Shown: positions 1-9,523 of the stretch, in pieces | Layout: each line of letters begins with the position of its first letter | Numbering within the stretch: position 1 is the first letter of the stretch | The notes under the pieces: model-generated | Databases searched by the model: none | Told to the model about the DNA's origin: nothing | Seen by the model: the letters and a program-made list of their open reading frames with translations, nothing else | Made by a program: the position numbers and the translations under genes | Assembly: GCF_019752415.1 (NCBI RefSeq) | Contig: NZ_JAIEME010000007.1 | Span: 1-64,000, forward strand | Length of the DNA: 64,000 bases | Source: Nitrosomonas sp. | GTDB taxonomy: Bacteria > Pseudomonadota > Gammaproteobacteria > Burkholderiales > Nitrosomonadaceae | Direction of reading: 5' to 3'

Positions 1-43
1 AATTTTCTGACTTAAATTTATCTTGAATTTCAGATTGCTTCAT
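1..43 (-). CDS. Possible start of a gene cut by the left edge
   Basis: Reading leftwards, an ATG whose A is at 43 opens a frame of 14 codons (starting MKQSEIQDKF) that runs off the window without a stop. An AGGGG-like ribosome-binding site lies about 8 bases upstream of the ATG, which is the main reason to treat it as a real start. The product is too short to identify. It lies downstream of and in the same direction as the LpxK-like gene, but about 375 bases separate them. Confidence 0.35.
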   Translation of the reverse strand, partial: MKQSEIQDKFKSEN

Positions 44-419
44 TTGAATCGCCCCTGAGTGACAAAGTTAAACCAGTATAGAAGGCTCACAAAATAAGAG
101 AATAAGCAAAATGCTTATTTTTTATTTAAAAGCAGTGATTCAGGGATTTCTTAGGTGAGAATCGGATCAGTTTGATCGACTGATATTACATGAATTCGCA
201 CAATGATCACGCATGGCATTGGTGCGTATAGGAAAAATAGACGCCCTTAATTGCTAAAGTTCAATTATATGCCAACCGGATGTTTAGGCAAATATGCTGT
301 TGAACAAGATGGGCTTGGGAAAGCAAAACAAAATGAGTGGTCGGTGCCACCTGCATGATGCCCTGAACTAGGGTTGACGCCGGTCGAAAATTGACCAGAA
401 AAGCCTGATTGGATCGGAT
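44..419. other. Intergenic region with one hairpin
   Basis: No convincing gene lies between the left-edge start and the LpxK-like gene. The only clear structure is a perfect 8-bp inverted repeat (101-108 with 112-119, loop of three A) followed on the plus strand by a run of T to 123. It looks like an intrinsic terminator pointing right, although no plus-strand gene is visible upstream of it in the window. Confidence 0.5.
101..123 (+). terminator. Terminator-like hairpin
   Basis: The stem AATAAGCA / TGCTTATT encloses a 3-base loop and is followed by about six T. The stem is AT-rich and therefore weak. Read on the minus strand it would follow the LpxK-like gene but has a poorer T run, so the orientation is uncertain. 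Confidence 0.35.
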
Positions 420-1448
420 TTATAGTCGACTTTGCAGCGTCGAATTATTCCCAAGTTTCTTCAATATGATGGACTGCAATTCGCTATTTACCCAAGCTTT
501 TTTGGGCGACGCCCAAAGCTTGCTGTCTGCAAAACCCTGGCACTGTAAAGCATTTTCTTCTGGCATGAGTACAACATCTGCTTCAGAAAAATAAATCTCT
601 GGTTGAGTAAACCGGTGATTCTCTACATACGAGTGTAATTCTGCATTTAGGCCTATTCTCTGTATAAAATCAAAAAACCAAGAAGAATTATCCGTGTCTG
701 CAATGGCGTGCACGCGTTTGTTTTTGAAATCTGAAACCAATTGATGGACTAACGGGTTTCGTACATTATAGGCAATTTCATTGATCAGCTTCATATTGTA
801 GGTTTTCCCCCATTTGCTCGTATTAGTATGATGATTTTGTTTTTCATTTGTTACGATAATGCTGGAATTCCCCAAATACTTAAGGTTCATCCGTAATGGG
901 CCGGCAGGCAAGAGCAATCCGTTGCCGAAGCTCTGCTCGCTAAAATCAACGACAACCAGATCAATATCCCGCTCAAGGCGATAATATTGCATGCCATCAT
1001 TGCAGATGATGACATTGCAAGTTGGATGTGCATTCAGAAGTCTTTTTGCAACTTCGGCTCTGTCATTTCCAACCCAGACAGGACATGATTCTCCACAATG
1101 CTGCACGAGTAAAAATGTTTTTCCACCGACACGATGAGGATCACTGTTGGTGGTTACAGCGTCAGGTGGCCCAGGATTATCATAGTTACCCCGTGTGATG
1201 ATTCCGGGTGAAAAACCATGCGCCAGTAAGCAATCAACAAGCCAGAGCAGCAGAGGCGTTTTGCCACCATCATCAATACTGATACTATCGATCATAATGA
1301 CAGGCACTGGTAACTTGATCGAAGGCAAAATATCCAGCCAATAGCACAATTTCTTTAGTACTAAGAAGAAACTATAGAAAACACTTAAAGGCCATAACAG
1401 AAAGTGTAATGGAGTGATGCGATGCCAATAGAGTTCTGACAATTTCAT
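420..1448 (-). CDS. LpxK-like protein (tetraacyldisaccharide 4'-kinase family), divergent
   Basis: The protein has 342 residues, normal for LpxK, the inner-membrane kinase that phosphorylates the lipid A disaccharide at the 4' position. Family landmarks are visible: an N-terminal membrane-associated helix (about 14-40), GGKTP at 61-65, a DGMQYYRLERD segment from 151, the GNGLLLPAGPLR block, and a His in VENHRF. Several catalytic motifs are altered. The usual GGxGKTP P-loop reads IDDGGKTP. The GDEP segment carrying the catalytic Asp reads GGKT (108-111). DDGLQH reads NDGMQY, and DHH reads ENH. It could be a diverged second copy or an inactive homologue. It stands alone between other loci rather than beside msbA, so I give no gene symbol. 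Confidence 0.75.
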   Translation of the reverse strand: MKLSELYWHRITPLHFLLWPLSVFYSFFLVLKKLCYWLDILPSIKLPVPVIMIDSISIDDGGKTPLLLWLVDCLLAHGFSPGIITRGNYDNPGPPDAVTTNSDPHRVGGKTFLLVQHCGESCPVWVGNDRAEVAKRLLNAHPTCNVIICNDGMQYYRLERDIDLVVVDFSEQSFGNGLLLPAGPLRMNLKYLGNSSIIVTNEKQNHHTNTSKWGKTYNMKLINEIAYNVRNPLVHQLVSDFKNKRVHAIADTDNSSWFFDFIQRIGLNAELHSYVENHRFTQPEIYFSEADVVLMPEENALQCQGFADSKLWASPKKAWVNSELQSIILKKLGNNSTLQSRL

Positions 1449-1628
1449 ATTTCTCTTCTATTCAAGTTATAGTTATGGATTTGCATTTTCATTTTAAGCG
1501 GTAATCGATTTGGGATTTAAAAAATTTTATATACCGTATATCCGATAGACCAGGTTTATGTGAAGATTGGGCAACATGAGCATTACGCTTCGTTTTAACC
1601 TATTTTGTTATAAGCGCAAAAATAAACA

Positions 1629-2519
1629 ATGAAAATATCAATCAATCGATTGCTTGTCCCCACATTATCGGCAGATGGTACGAAAAAAGTTCCACATCAT
1701 CTTGCGTATACCGATTGGGGTGATGCGCAAAATCCGCATGTTGTCATCTGCGTCCATGGATTAACTCGTAATTGCCGTGATTTCGATTATCTTGCACAGG
1801 CTTTGCAATCGGACTGCAGGGTAATTTCCGTGGATGTCGTGGGGAGAGGTCAGAGCGACTGGTTAGAGCATGCACATGACTATGATTATTACCCGCTTTA
1901 CCTTTCCGACGCGATGGCTTTAGTGGCTCATATTCAGGCGCAATACCAATCAAAGATTACGTTGGATTGGGTGGGTATTTCGATGGGAGGATTGATCGGA
2001 ATGATTCTAGCGATACAACCGAATCTGCCTTTTACAATCAATAAATTGGTACTGAGTGACATTGGTCCGTTGATTCCTGCGGTTGCTCTGAAAAGAATTG
2101 CCGATTATGTGGGTAAAGATCCGCGCTTTTCTAGTTTTGAAGAATTTAAACAGTATATGAAAATGATTTCTGCGTCTTTTGGTCCATTAACTGAGGATCA
2201 GTGGAATCATATGGCGATTCACAGTGCACGCGAATATGCAGATGGATCCTTTGGTTTTCGCTATGACCCGAGGATTGCAGTCAGCTTTAAAGATCGTGAA
2301 ATCAAGGATATTGATTTATGGACGCAATGGGATAAGTTAGCTAATCCAACTTTGGTTTTGCGTGGAATTGAATCGGATATATTAACGGCTGGAACTGCTG
2401 TACAGATGCAAGTACGTGGCGCAAAAGCCAAAATTGTCGAGTTGCCCGGTATCGGCCATGCTCCAATGCTGATGGACGACAATCAGATTAGAATCGTCCG
2501 GGATTTTATTTTAAAATAG
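1629..2519 (+). CDS. Alpha/beta hydrolase
   Basis: The 296-residue soluble protein has the alpha/beta hydrolase fold signature: an oxyanion HG at 43-44, the nucleophile elbow GISMGG with Ser118, a probable acidic residue Asp250, and His277 in GIGHAP. The spacing is that of the family and the triad looks intact. No signal peptide is seen, so it probably acts in the cytoplasm. Substrate cannot be read from the sequence; relatives include esterases, C-C hydrolases and haloperoxidase-like enzymes. It is divergent from the LpxK-like gene across a 180-base gap that probably holds both promoters. Confidence 0.85.
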   Translation: MKISINRLLVPTLSADGTKKVPHHLAYTDWGDAQNPHVVICVHGLTRNCRDFDYLAQALQSDCRVISVDVVGRGQSDWLEHAHDYDYYPLYLSDAMALVAHIQAQYQSKITLDWVGISMGGLIGMILAIQPNLPFTINKLVLSDIGPLIPAVALKRIADYVGKDPRFSSFEEFKQYMKMISASFGPLTEDQWNHMAIHSAREYADGSFGFRYDPRIAVSFKDREIKDIDLWTQWDKLANPTLVLRGIESDILTAGTAVQMQVRGAKAKIVELPGIGHAPMLMDDNQIRIVRDFILK

Positions 2520-3150
2520 CATGTTGATATGTTTTGAACTTCCAATAACGAATTCTTAGCAATTCCATAAAAAACCAACAAAATTTATTTCCGTCTTTTC
2601 AGTGTTCTTTCATTCCTGCCTGTGCTGGAAGATAGTTGATATTCGTGGTGATCTCCCCGCCGTCACCTACCAGGGCGTGAGAATGTGAACATGAAAGAGC
2701 CATTGGCACTTCAGTTGCGATGGGATCCCCCACTGCCATCACGGGTACTGTTGGCTACATGAGTGGTGGCTGATCTATAATATTGAGCGATTCCTATACC
2801 CTTGGATTCATTTATGTGCCAGCATATTGGGCATATCGATTGCTTGCTCTGTTGCGGTTTCCTATGGCGCTCACCGCTTTCATAGTTTGCCTGAAGCTTG
2901 TTTTGAAAAAGATATTCGCCTTAATCTCGCTGATTTTGAGTATAAAGGTGCCAATCCAGTTTGTTTAATTTTGAGCGAAGAGTACGAGTATTCTTTGAGG
3001 GTATTTTAATTTAATGTGACCACCCTTGTGACGGAAATTCGACAGACACAATTCCTCTAGGATGTCTAAAGATTCAGATCCCATGTATTACGAACAGATT
3101 TTGTGCGGAGAAGAAAAAATTTCAGAATTTATACTACTATCAGTTTTATT
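2520..3150. other. Intergenic region, possibly holding a decayed gene
   Basis: No intact gene is supported across about 630 bases. One frame stays open from about 2731 to its stop at 3009, but it has no good start or ribosome-binding site and I recognise no family. A second short frame (ATG at 2691, stop at 2763) abuts it in another frame, so a frameshifted small gene is possible but unproven. Confidence 0.4.
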
Positions 3151-3226
3151 TGGCGTCCCCAACGAGATTCGAACTCGTGTTACCGCCGTGAAAGGGCGAT
3201 GTCCTAGGCCTCTAGACGATGGGGAC
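3151..3226 (-). tRNA. tRNA-Glu (TTC)
   Basis: The reverse complement folds into a standard cloverleaf. The acceptor stem pairs GTCCCCA with the GGGGAC end, the anticodon loop carries TTC, and the T arm contains GTTCGAATC. The gene is 76 nt and the 3' CCA is encoded (positions 3151-3153). It sits downstream of gltX, the synthetase that charges this tRNA, on the same strand, and may be co-transcribed with tRNA-Ala and gltX. Confidence 0.97.
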
Positions 3227-3267
3227 AAATTTTATGTCGCTATAGCGTTGTTCTATCAGTGATGAAC

Positions 3268-3343
<76 letters not shown>

Positions 3344-3396
3344 TGATCAAAGGAAGGGGGATTATACTGATGCCTTGATTCATTGTAAAGAAAAGA

Positions 3397-4791
3397 TCAA
3401 TCAGCAAAACTGCTCAGACAATTGTTCATGCGGACGAGCGTTTCTTCACGACCAAGCAATTCCAATACCGCATCTATGGAAGGCGTGTGAACTTCACCGG
3501 TCACCATAATCCGAAGTGGCATCGCGATTTTAGGCAATTTGACATCATGATCTTTGGCTGCTGTTTTTATTTCAGCGTGAATAGATTCGCGCGTCCATTC
3601 AATATGGTTAAATTTTTCTATCAGAGCGGCTAGAATGGGTTTTGCTTCTGCGGTCAGATGTTGCGTTTTCAGTTCATCGGCGGGCTCCAATGGCCTGTAA
3701 AAGTAAACGGCAGCGTCCGCAAGTTCTTCGATGGTATTTACTCTTTCCTTTAGTAAATCGACAACAAGTGCTAAATCAGGACCGCCGGTAACGTGGCAAT
3801 CATCTTTTGCCAGGAAAGGAATGACCAATTCAGCCAAACGCGCATTATCGGTTTTTTTAAGATACTGCTGATTGATCCAATGTAGTTTCTCCGGATTGAA
3901 TTTGGCTGGGGAGCGGCTAATCGCCGATAAGTCAAACCACTCAACCAGTTGCTCGCGGCTGAATATTTCTTCATCGCCATGCGACCATCCAAGTCTTGCC
4001 AGATAGTTCGTTAGAGCTTCTGGCAAATAACCGTTTTCACGATATTGAATAACTGAGACAGCGCCATGTCGTTTGGATAAACGCTCGCCATTGGCACCCA
4101 ATATCATGGGGACATGCGCATATTCTGGTAACGGCGCGTTCAGAGCTTTAAGAATATTGATTTGGCGCGGCGTGTTATTCACGTGATCATCGCCGCGAAT
4201 GACATGGCTGATGTTCATATCCAGATCGTCAATCACTACACTGAAATTATAAGTCGGCACGCCGTCACCGCGTAACAACACCAAATCATCCAATTCACTA
4301 TTGGCGACAGTAATGCGTCCCTTGATTTGGTCATTAATTGTGACATGGCCTTGCATTGGATTTTTGAATCGAAGCACTGGTTTGACACCGGCGGGCGGCG
4401 TTTTTTTGGAATCACGCCAGCGACCATCGTAGCGTGGTTTTAGGCCGGCCGCCAATTGCTGCTCACGCATTTCTTCCAATTCTTCTTTGGTGGCGTAGCA
4501 ATAATAGGCTTGGTTATTCTGTAACAATTGTTCGGCAACTTCATGGTAACGTGCTAATCGCTGCATCTGATAGAACGGTCCTTCATCATAATCCAGTCCT
4601 AGCCATGCCATGCCATCGAGGATTGCTTGTATCGACTGCTGGGTCGAACGTTCTAGATCAGTATCTTCAATGCGCAGAATGAATTTACCGCCATGTTTTC
4701 GTGCATAGGCCCAGGAAAAAAGAGCGGTGCGTGCGCCACCAATGTGGAGATAACCGGTCGGGCTCGGTGCAAATCGTGTACGTACCATCAT
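3397..4791 (-). CDS. gltX: Glutamyl-tRNA synthetase
   Basis: The 464-residue class I synthetase attaches glutamate to tRNA-Glu. The N-terminus has the Rossmann ATP site with the HIGH-type motif LHIGG at 15-19, and the KMSKS-type loop LSKRHG lies at 238-243. Length is typical for bacterial GltX. The start is at a double Met codon (MMVRTRFAPSPTG); the second Met is equally plausible. tRNA-Ala and tRNA-Glu follow downstream on the same strand. The 200-base gap to the divergent acyl-CoA ligase gene should hold the promoters of both. Confidence 0.97.
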   Translation of the reverse strand: MMVRTRFAPSPTGYLHIGGARTALFSWAYARKHGGKFILRIEDTDLERSTQQSIQAILDGMAWLGLDYDEGPFYQMQRLARYHEVAEQLLQNNQAYYCYATKEELEEMREQQLAAGLKPRYDGRWRDSKKTPPAGVKPVLRFKNPMQGHVTINDQIKGRITVANSELDDLVLLRGDGVPTYNFSVVIDDLDMNISHVIRGDDHVNNTPRQINILKALNAPLPEYAHVPMILGANGERLSKRHGAVSVIQYRENGYLPEALTNYLARLGWSHGDEEIFSREQLVEWFDLSAISRSPAKFNPEKLHWINQQYLKKTDNARLAELVIPFLAKDDCHVTGGPDLALVVDLLKERVNTIEELADAAVYFYRPLEPADELKTQHLTAEAKPILAALIEKFNHIEWTRESIHAEIKTAAKDHDVKLPKIAMPLRIMVTGEVHTPSIDAVLELLGREETLVRMNNCLSSFAD

Positions 4792-4992
4792 GATTGTTGT
4801 GTCTACTGTTATGCTAACTAAGTATAAGGATTCGATAGTTTACGCGATTCCGCAAAGACGGTGTTTCTTTTGCCCAGACTTTGGCCAGTTTGATGCATGT
4901 TGATAACAACTTGTGAGCTAAAGCCGATTATAATATTAACAATCTAATTCAATTGATTTTTTCTGCCTGTATGACAATAAAGAATTTGATAA

Positions 4993-6579
4993 ATGACTGA
5001 CTTAATTCATGATCTGATTTTTCAAGCGGCTGATCGTATACCCGATGCTGAGGCATTATTGTACCGAAATCAAACAATGAGTTATTCCTTTCTGGCCGGA
5101 GAAATAGAAACAAAAGCAAATGGTTTGCGTGCAATAGGCTTAAGCCGCGGTGAGCGCGTCGCTGTTTATCTTGAGAAACGCCTGGAAACAGTTGTGGCAT
5201 TATTTGCTGCCTCTGCGGCAAGTGGTGTATTTGTTCCAGTGAATCCGATATTAAAACCCGAACAGGTGGTTTACATTCTGGTCGATTGTAATGTTCGAGT
5301 ACTAGTCACTTCATTGGAACGCTTGAAATTACTGCAAGCGGTTTTGTTGTCTTGTCATGATTTGCATACAGTCGTTGTGGTAGATGCTCAGGATGAACTT
5401 CCGGTTATTGCCGGACTTCTCGTTATGAGTTGGGAAGCATTGCACGCTGTAAACCGGAATTACACTGCATTCCCCACGATCGATAGTGATATGGCAGCGA
5501 TTCTCTATACTTCAGGTAGCACCGGTAAACCCAAGGGAGTCGTACTTTCACATCGTAACCTGATGGCGGGTGCAAAAAGTGTAACGCAATATTTAGGAAA
5601 TCAACGCGATGACCGGATTCTGACCGTGTTGCCGCTGAGTTTCGATTATGGATTGAGTCAGCTCACTACCGCATTTTATGCCGGTGCGACAAATGTTTTG
5701 ATGAATTATCTGTTGCCACGTGACATTATCCAGATTATCAGAGAACAACAGATCACTGGCCTTGCAGCGGTTCCGCCGCTGTGGATTCAACTGGCTCAGT
5801 TGGATTGGGGGCAAGTGTCTTCATTGCGTTATATCACCAGTTCAGGTGGCGCCATGCCGCGCATGGCATTGGAACGATTACGTAAAGCTTTGCCGGTTAC
5901 GCAAATATTCTTGATGTATGGCTTTACTGAAGCCTTCCGCTCAACTTGTCTGGCGCCGGAGGAGCTGGATCGGCGTCCAAATTCTATCGGAAAAGCAATA
6001 CCAAATGTTGAAGTACTGGTGTTGCGCGAGGATGGCTCACACTGTGTGCCGGGTGAACCTGGAGAATTGGTGCATCGGGGTGTCTTGGTCGCGATGGGCT
6101 ATTGGAATGATATGGAAAAAACAGCGATGTGTTTTAAACCGGTTAAACCGCGTCAGTCTGGCCTACCGCTTGCGGAAATTGCCGCTTGGTCGGGTGATAC
6201 CGTGCAGATGGATGAGGAAGGATTTCTTTATTTCATTGAGCGTCGCGATGCGATGATTAAAACTTCGGGTTACCGGGTCAGCCCGACGGAAGTGGAGGAA
6301 GTCATCTGCGCTACAGAATGTGTCGCAGAAGCCATTGCCATCGGTGTTCCACATCCAGTGCTGGGGCAGGCGATTGTGGTGATTGTGACAGCACGGAAAG
6401 CTATTCCGTTGAATACAGATAATTTGTTGGCGGCGTGCAAGCTGCATTTGCCCGCTTATATGCAGCCGAAGCATATTGAAGTGCGTGAAGGGAATTTGCC
6501 GCGTAATCCGAACGGTAAGATAGACCGCAAATTCCTTTTCTACGAAGTGCAGCATTTATTTATGGGAGACGCGCAATGA
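4993..6579 (+). CDS. Acyl-CoA ligase (AMP-forming), exosortase A system-associated
   Basis: The 528-residue adenylate-forming enzyme should activate a carboxylic acid as acyl-AMP and transfer it to CoA or a carrier. The phosphate-binding loop YTSGSTGKPKG is at 172-182. The hinge region with SGDTV and RRDAMIKTSGYRVSP comes near 405-430, and the catalytic Lys is in NPNGKIDRK near 509. Overall composition and the next gene match the family found with exosortase A exopolysaccharide loci. The stop codon overlaps the start of the PLP decarboxylase (ATGA at 6576-6579), so the pair is translationally coupled. Substrate is unknown. Motifs look intact. Confidence 0.88.
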   Translation: MTDLIHDLIFQAADRIPDAEALLYRNQTMSYSFLAGEIETKANGLRAIGLSRGERVAVYLEKRLETVVALFAASAASGVFVPVNPILKPEQVVYILVDCNVRVLVTSLERLKLLQAVLLSCHDLHTVVVVDAQDELPVIAGLLVMSWEALHAVNRNYTAFPTIDSDMAAILYTSGSTGKPKGVVLSHRNLMAGAKSVTQYLGNQRDDRILTVLPLSFDYGLSQLTTAFYAGATNVLMNYLLPRDIIQIIREQQITGLAAVPPLWIQLAQLDWGQVSSLRYITSSGGAMPRMALERLRKALPVTQIFLMYGFTEAFRSTCLAPEELDRRPNSIGKAIPNVEVLVLREDGSHCVPGEPGELVHRGVLVAMGYWNDMEKTAMCFKPVKPRQSGLPLAEIAAWSGDTVQMDEEGFLYFIERRDAMIKTSGYRVSPTEVEEVICATECVAEAIAIGVPHPVLGQAIVVIVTARKAIPLNTDNLLAACKLHLPAYMQPKHIEVREGNLPRNPNGKIDRKFLFYEVQHLFMGDAQ

Positions 6580-7811
6580 ACAACTCACCTCCGGAGCATG
6601 CGCCGCTTGTGCAGTTTCCTGTGTTGGATGACTGTCTGCAAATAGGCGGTATTGCACTGACTCGGTTGGTGCAACGTGTTGGGTCAACTCCGTTTTATGC
6701 GTATGACCGGCAAAAAATAACAGAGCGGATTGTCTTGTTGCGTCAGCATTTACCAGAAGAAATTTTGCTGCATTACGCGATGAAGGCGAATCCTATGCCT
6801 GCAGTGGTACAACATTTAGCGGGATTGGTTGATGGAATGGACGTCGCTTCCGCTGGCGAAATGAGAATGGCATTGGATACAACGCTATCGCCTGAGCAAA
6901 TCAGCTTCGCTGGACCGGGAAAAAAAGAGCATGAACTGCGCAGCGCTATTGCTGCCGGTGTCGTTCTCAATCTGGAATCCGAGCAGGAAATGGAATTGGT
7001 CGCGCAATTGGGTCAATATTTAAGCATTATTCCAAATGTGGCCATTCGAGTAAATCCGGATTTTGAGCTCAAATCTTCCGGAATGAAAATGAGTGGTGGA
7101 TCCAAACCATTTGGCGTAGATGCTGAACGTGTGCCTGATATGCTGATCCGGTTAGGTATGCATCGATTAAATTTTGTTGGCTTTCATATTTTCAGTGGCT
7201 CACAGAATTTGAATGCAACAGCGATTCAGGAAATGCATGCAAAAACTTTTCAATTGGGTATTCTGCTTGCAGAGCATGCACCATCACCCGTGCGATTGTT
7301 CAATATTGGCGGTGGTTTTGGTGTTCCTTATTTTCCCGGTGATCAGACATTGAATATTGCTGCCATTGGTGAAAATTTACAGCGCCTGATGCCCCAAGTA
7401 AAACGGCAATTGCCTGATGCTCGGATCGTGATCGAACTAGGCCGATACATGGTGGCAGAAGCGGGGGTTTATGTCTGCCGGGTTTTGGAACGGAAGGTAT
7501 CGCGAGGACAAGTTTTTCTAGTGACTGATGGAGGATTACATCATCATTTGGCGGCTTCCGGTAATTTTGGTCAAGTAATCCGCAAGAATTATCCAGTCGC
7601 AATCGGAAATAAGGTTCAGGGCGCTGAAAAGGAGGTTGTTTCGGTTGTGGGGCCGCTTTGCACGCCCTTAGATCTGTTGGCCGATCAAATGCTAATGGCA
7701 AAAGCATCGGTTGGTGATTTGGTAGTAATATTGCAGTCGGGCGCCTATGGTCTGTCTGCCAGTCCGACAGCATTTCTTAGTCATCCTATACCGATCGAAG
7801 TGCTGGTTTAA
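6576..7811 (+). CDS. PLP-dependent decarboxylase, exosortase A system-associated
   Basis: The 411-residue protein belongs to the fold III PLP family of diaminopimelate and ornithine decarboxylases. The PLP lysine is Lys70 in HYAMKANP. Glycine-rich phosphate-binding motifs (FNIGGGFGVPY) and the C-terminal barrel segment ending SGAYGLSASPTAFLSH follow. It overlaps the upstream acyl-CoA ligase by 4 bases. The two are the accessory pair normally seen in exosortase A loci, perhaps making and loading an unusual amine or amino acid building block; that role is inference. It differs clearly from the true lysA at 58 kb. Confidence 0.88.
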   Translation: MNNSPPEHAPLVQFPVLDDCLQIGGIALTRLVQRVGSTPFYAYDRQKITERIVLLRQHLPEEILLHYAMKANPMPAVVQHLAGLVDGMDVASAGEMRMALDTTLSPEQISFAGPGKKEHELRSAIAAGVVLNLESEQEMELVAQLGQYLSIIPNVAIRVNPDFELKSSGMKMSGGSKPFGVDAERVPDMLIRLGMHRLNFVGFHIFSGSQNLNATAIQEMHAKTFQLGILLAEHAPSPVRLFNIGGGFGVPYFPGDQTLNIAAIGENLQRLMPQVKRQLPDARIVIELGRYMVAEAGVYVCRVLERKVSRGQVFLVTDGGLHHHLAASGNFGQVIRKNYPVAIGNKVQGAEKEVVSVVGPLCTPLDLLADQMLMAKASVGDLVVILQSGAYGLSASPTAFLSHPIPIEVLV

Positions 7812-8257
7812 CTTCGAATCACTCACGAGGCGGATTGTTTTATTCGCTTTAGCGCAAAATTAAATCATGCCGTTAAATACATCGAGATTCCACGTATTGC
7901 AACGATATGTTGTTTATTGTGCACAGGCTTACATCTTTGTGGCAATTCTTCTGCTAAATAATAAAGATTTATTGAATATTCACTTTAAATATACTTAAAT
8001 GATTGCTGCAATTAGCATATATTACTTATTGAATGAGAAAGTATTTGCTTTATGCGATTGAAGATAGAAAATGCACTGTAGTTCCCTCGTTTATTCGAAT
8101 ATGACATTGTGCAAATACGGTTTACTATTTTTACTCATTGCCTAGACTAGACAAATTTACTACTACTACTAATTCTTAGTTGAATGATTAAGATTTAAGC
8201 TCAATAATCTTTGAATGTGGGTATAGCCGACCACTTATAACTCAACTGGGTAACTTT
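7812..8257. other. AT-rich intergenic region upstream of the acyltransferase unit
   Basis: This 446-base stretch carries no convincing ORF. It is markedly AT-rich and includes a short TAC trinucleotide run at about 8158-8171. It presumably holds the promoter of the four-gene unit that starts at 8258, but I cannot assign a specific -10/-35 pair with confidence. Confidence 0.5.
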
Positions 8258-9007
8258 ATGAGTGATATGTATAATAACTTTCAGAAGTATTTTGAAATTG
8301 TAGAAGCTAATACAAATGAACTGCTTGAGATTGTTTATCGAATCCGTTATCAGGTATTTTGTGTAGAGCACGACTTTCTTGACGCTTCACTTTACCCAGA
8401 CAAACTGGAAAAAGACAATTACGATAATCATTCTTCTCATGTTCTTTTACGATTCCGCTCATCTGGAGATTTTATTGGCGCAGTCCGTTTAATCTTATTC
8501 GACCCGTTGCAACCTGAAAAATTATTTCCAGTCGAATTATATACGCAACTTGATCCAACGCTTTGTAATATCAAAGCCTTGCCCCGTCAGCATATTGCTG
8601 AGATCTCACGCTCTGTTGTTGTGAAACAGTTTGATCGGCGTAGAGGAGAGCGTCGTGAACCTAGAGCAGAAATAACCAATGAAAGTGTTGCCGAAAGAGA
8701 CCGGCGAGCTTCGGATAGACGTTCTACTCCACACTTAAGTTTATTGCTAATGGCTGCTGTCATGCGTATGTCAGTCAAACATAATATTAGATATTGGATA
8801 TCCGCTAAGGATCCTGCTCTTAATAGGTTGCTTGGATATAACGGCTTGAGTTTTAATCCAATTGGCCCACCTGTAAATTATCATGGTATGCGTAGGCCTT
8901 ATTATGCAAATATAGATGATGTATTGACTAGAATGTATAAAGAGCATCATGATGCTTGGGAGGTCCTAACCGATTGCGGTAAATATAGCCCCACTCATAT
9001 TAACTAG
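8258..9007 (+). CDS. PEP-CTERM/exosortase system-associated acyltransferase
   Basis: The 249-residue protein resembles the GNAT-like N-acyl amino acid / autoinducer synthase fold. Hallmarks are RIRYQVFCVEHDF near 29-41, VLLRFRSSGDFIGAVRL near 61-77 and AEISRSVV near 114-121. A charged Arg-rich insertion lies around 125-150 before the second half of the domain. This combination marks the exosortase-associated acyltransferase family, thought to transfer an acyl chain from acyl-ACP or acyl-CoA to an amino compound; the actual product is unknown. It is the first gene of a compact unit with a PstS-like protein, a porin and a GGDEF/EAL protein. Confidence 0.82.
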   Translation: MSDMYNNFQKYFEIVEANTNELLEIVYRIRYQVFCVEHDFLDASLYPDKLEKDNYDNHSSHVLLRFRSSGDFIGAVRLILFDPLQPEKLFPVELYTQLDPTLCNIKALPRQHIAEISRSVVVKQFDRRRGERREPRAEITNESVAERDRRASDRRSTPHLSLLLMAAVMRMSVKHNIRYWISAKDPALNRLLGYNGLSFNPIGPPVNYHGMRRPYYANIDDVLTRMYKEHHDAWEVLTDCGKYSPTHIN

Positions 9008-9037
9008 TGGAATTGTATTGAATCAGGAATCCAGTTC

Positions 9038-9523
9038 TTGAGTTTATTTCATTTCTCTATACGAATAAAATCTTCAAGGCTTTGTTTGTTAAATATTAAA
9101 GTCTACTTTTGTTTCGCTCTAGCAATATGTCTTTTAGGCATAAAGGCTGAGGTCAGGGCAAATGATCGCTATGAAATTGTGATTAATACAGGGGTCAGCG
9201 AGAAAGCACTCTCAGTCAACTCGTTGCGCTCTATATTTAGCATGCATTTGAAGACTTGGTCTGACGGTACCAAGATTAGAGTCTTTGTATTTTCCGATGA
9301 TGATCAACTGCATCAAAATTTTTCTAAGGAAAAATTAAACGTATTTCCTTACCAATTAAGATCCACATGGGATCGGTTAGTCTATTCAGGAACTGGCCAA
9401 GCACCCATCAAAGTAAACTCAACTGAAGAAATGCTTACTAAAGTAGCTACTACACCTGGTGCAATAGGGTATTTATGGAGAGCGGATATTAATGAAAAAG
9501 TTAACGTGCTCGAGATTAAGTAG
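9038..9523 (+). CDS. PstS-like periplasmic phosphate-binding domain protein
   Basis: The 161-residue exported protein has an N-terminal hydrophobic segment (about 24-40) followed by one lobe typical of phosphate ABC-transporter binding proteins: IVINTGVSEKALSVNSLRSIFSMHLKTW and a C-terminal GAIGYLW. It is much shorter than PstS (about 330 residues), so it probably does not work as a normal transport receptor. The start used is a TTG with AGGAA about 9 bases upstream; no better start exists before the signal-like segment. No permease or ATPase is nearby. The 3' end overlaps the porin gene by 32 bases. A sensory or porin-accessory role is inference. Confidence 0.7.
   Translation: MSLFHFSIRIKSSRLCLLNIKVYFCFALAICLLGIKAEVRANDRYEIVINTGVSEKALSVNSLRSIFSMHLKTWSDGTKIRVFVFSDDDQLHQNFSKEKLNVFPYQLRSTWDRLVYSGTGQAPIKVNSTEEMLTKVATTPGAIGYLWRADINEKVNVLEIK

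Noticed and set aside
3062-3262. Short plus-strand frame overlapping tRNA-Glu
   Set aside because: It runs across the tRNA gene on the opposite strand and has no protein features.
7300-7773. Minus-strand frame of 157 codons opposite the PLP decarboxylase
   Set aside because: No signal, domain or start site; it is the complement of a strongly supported gene.
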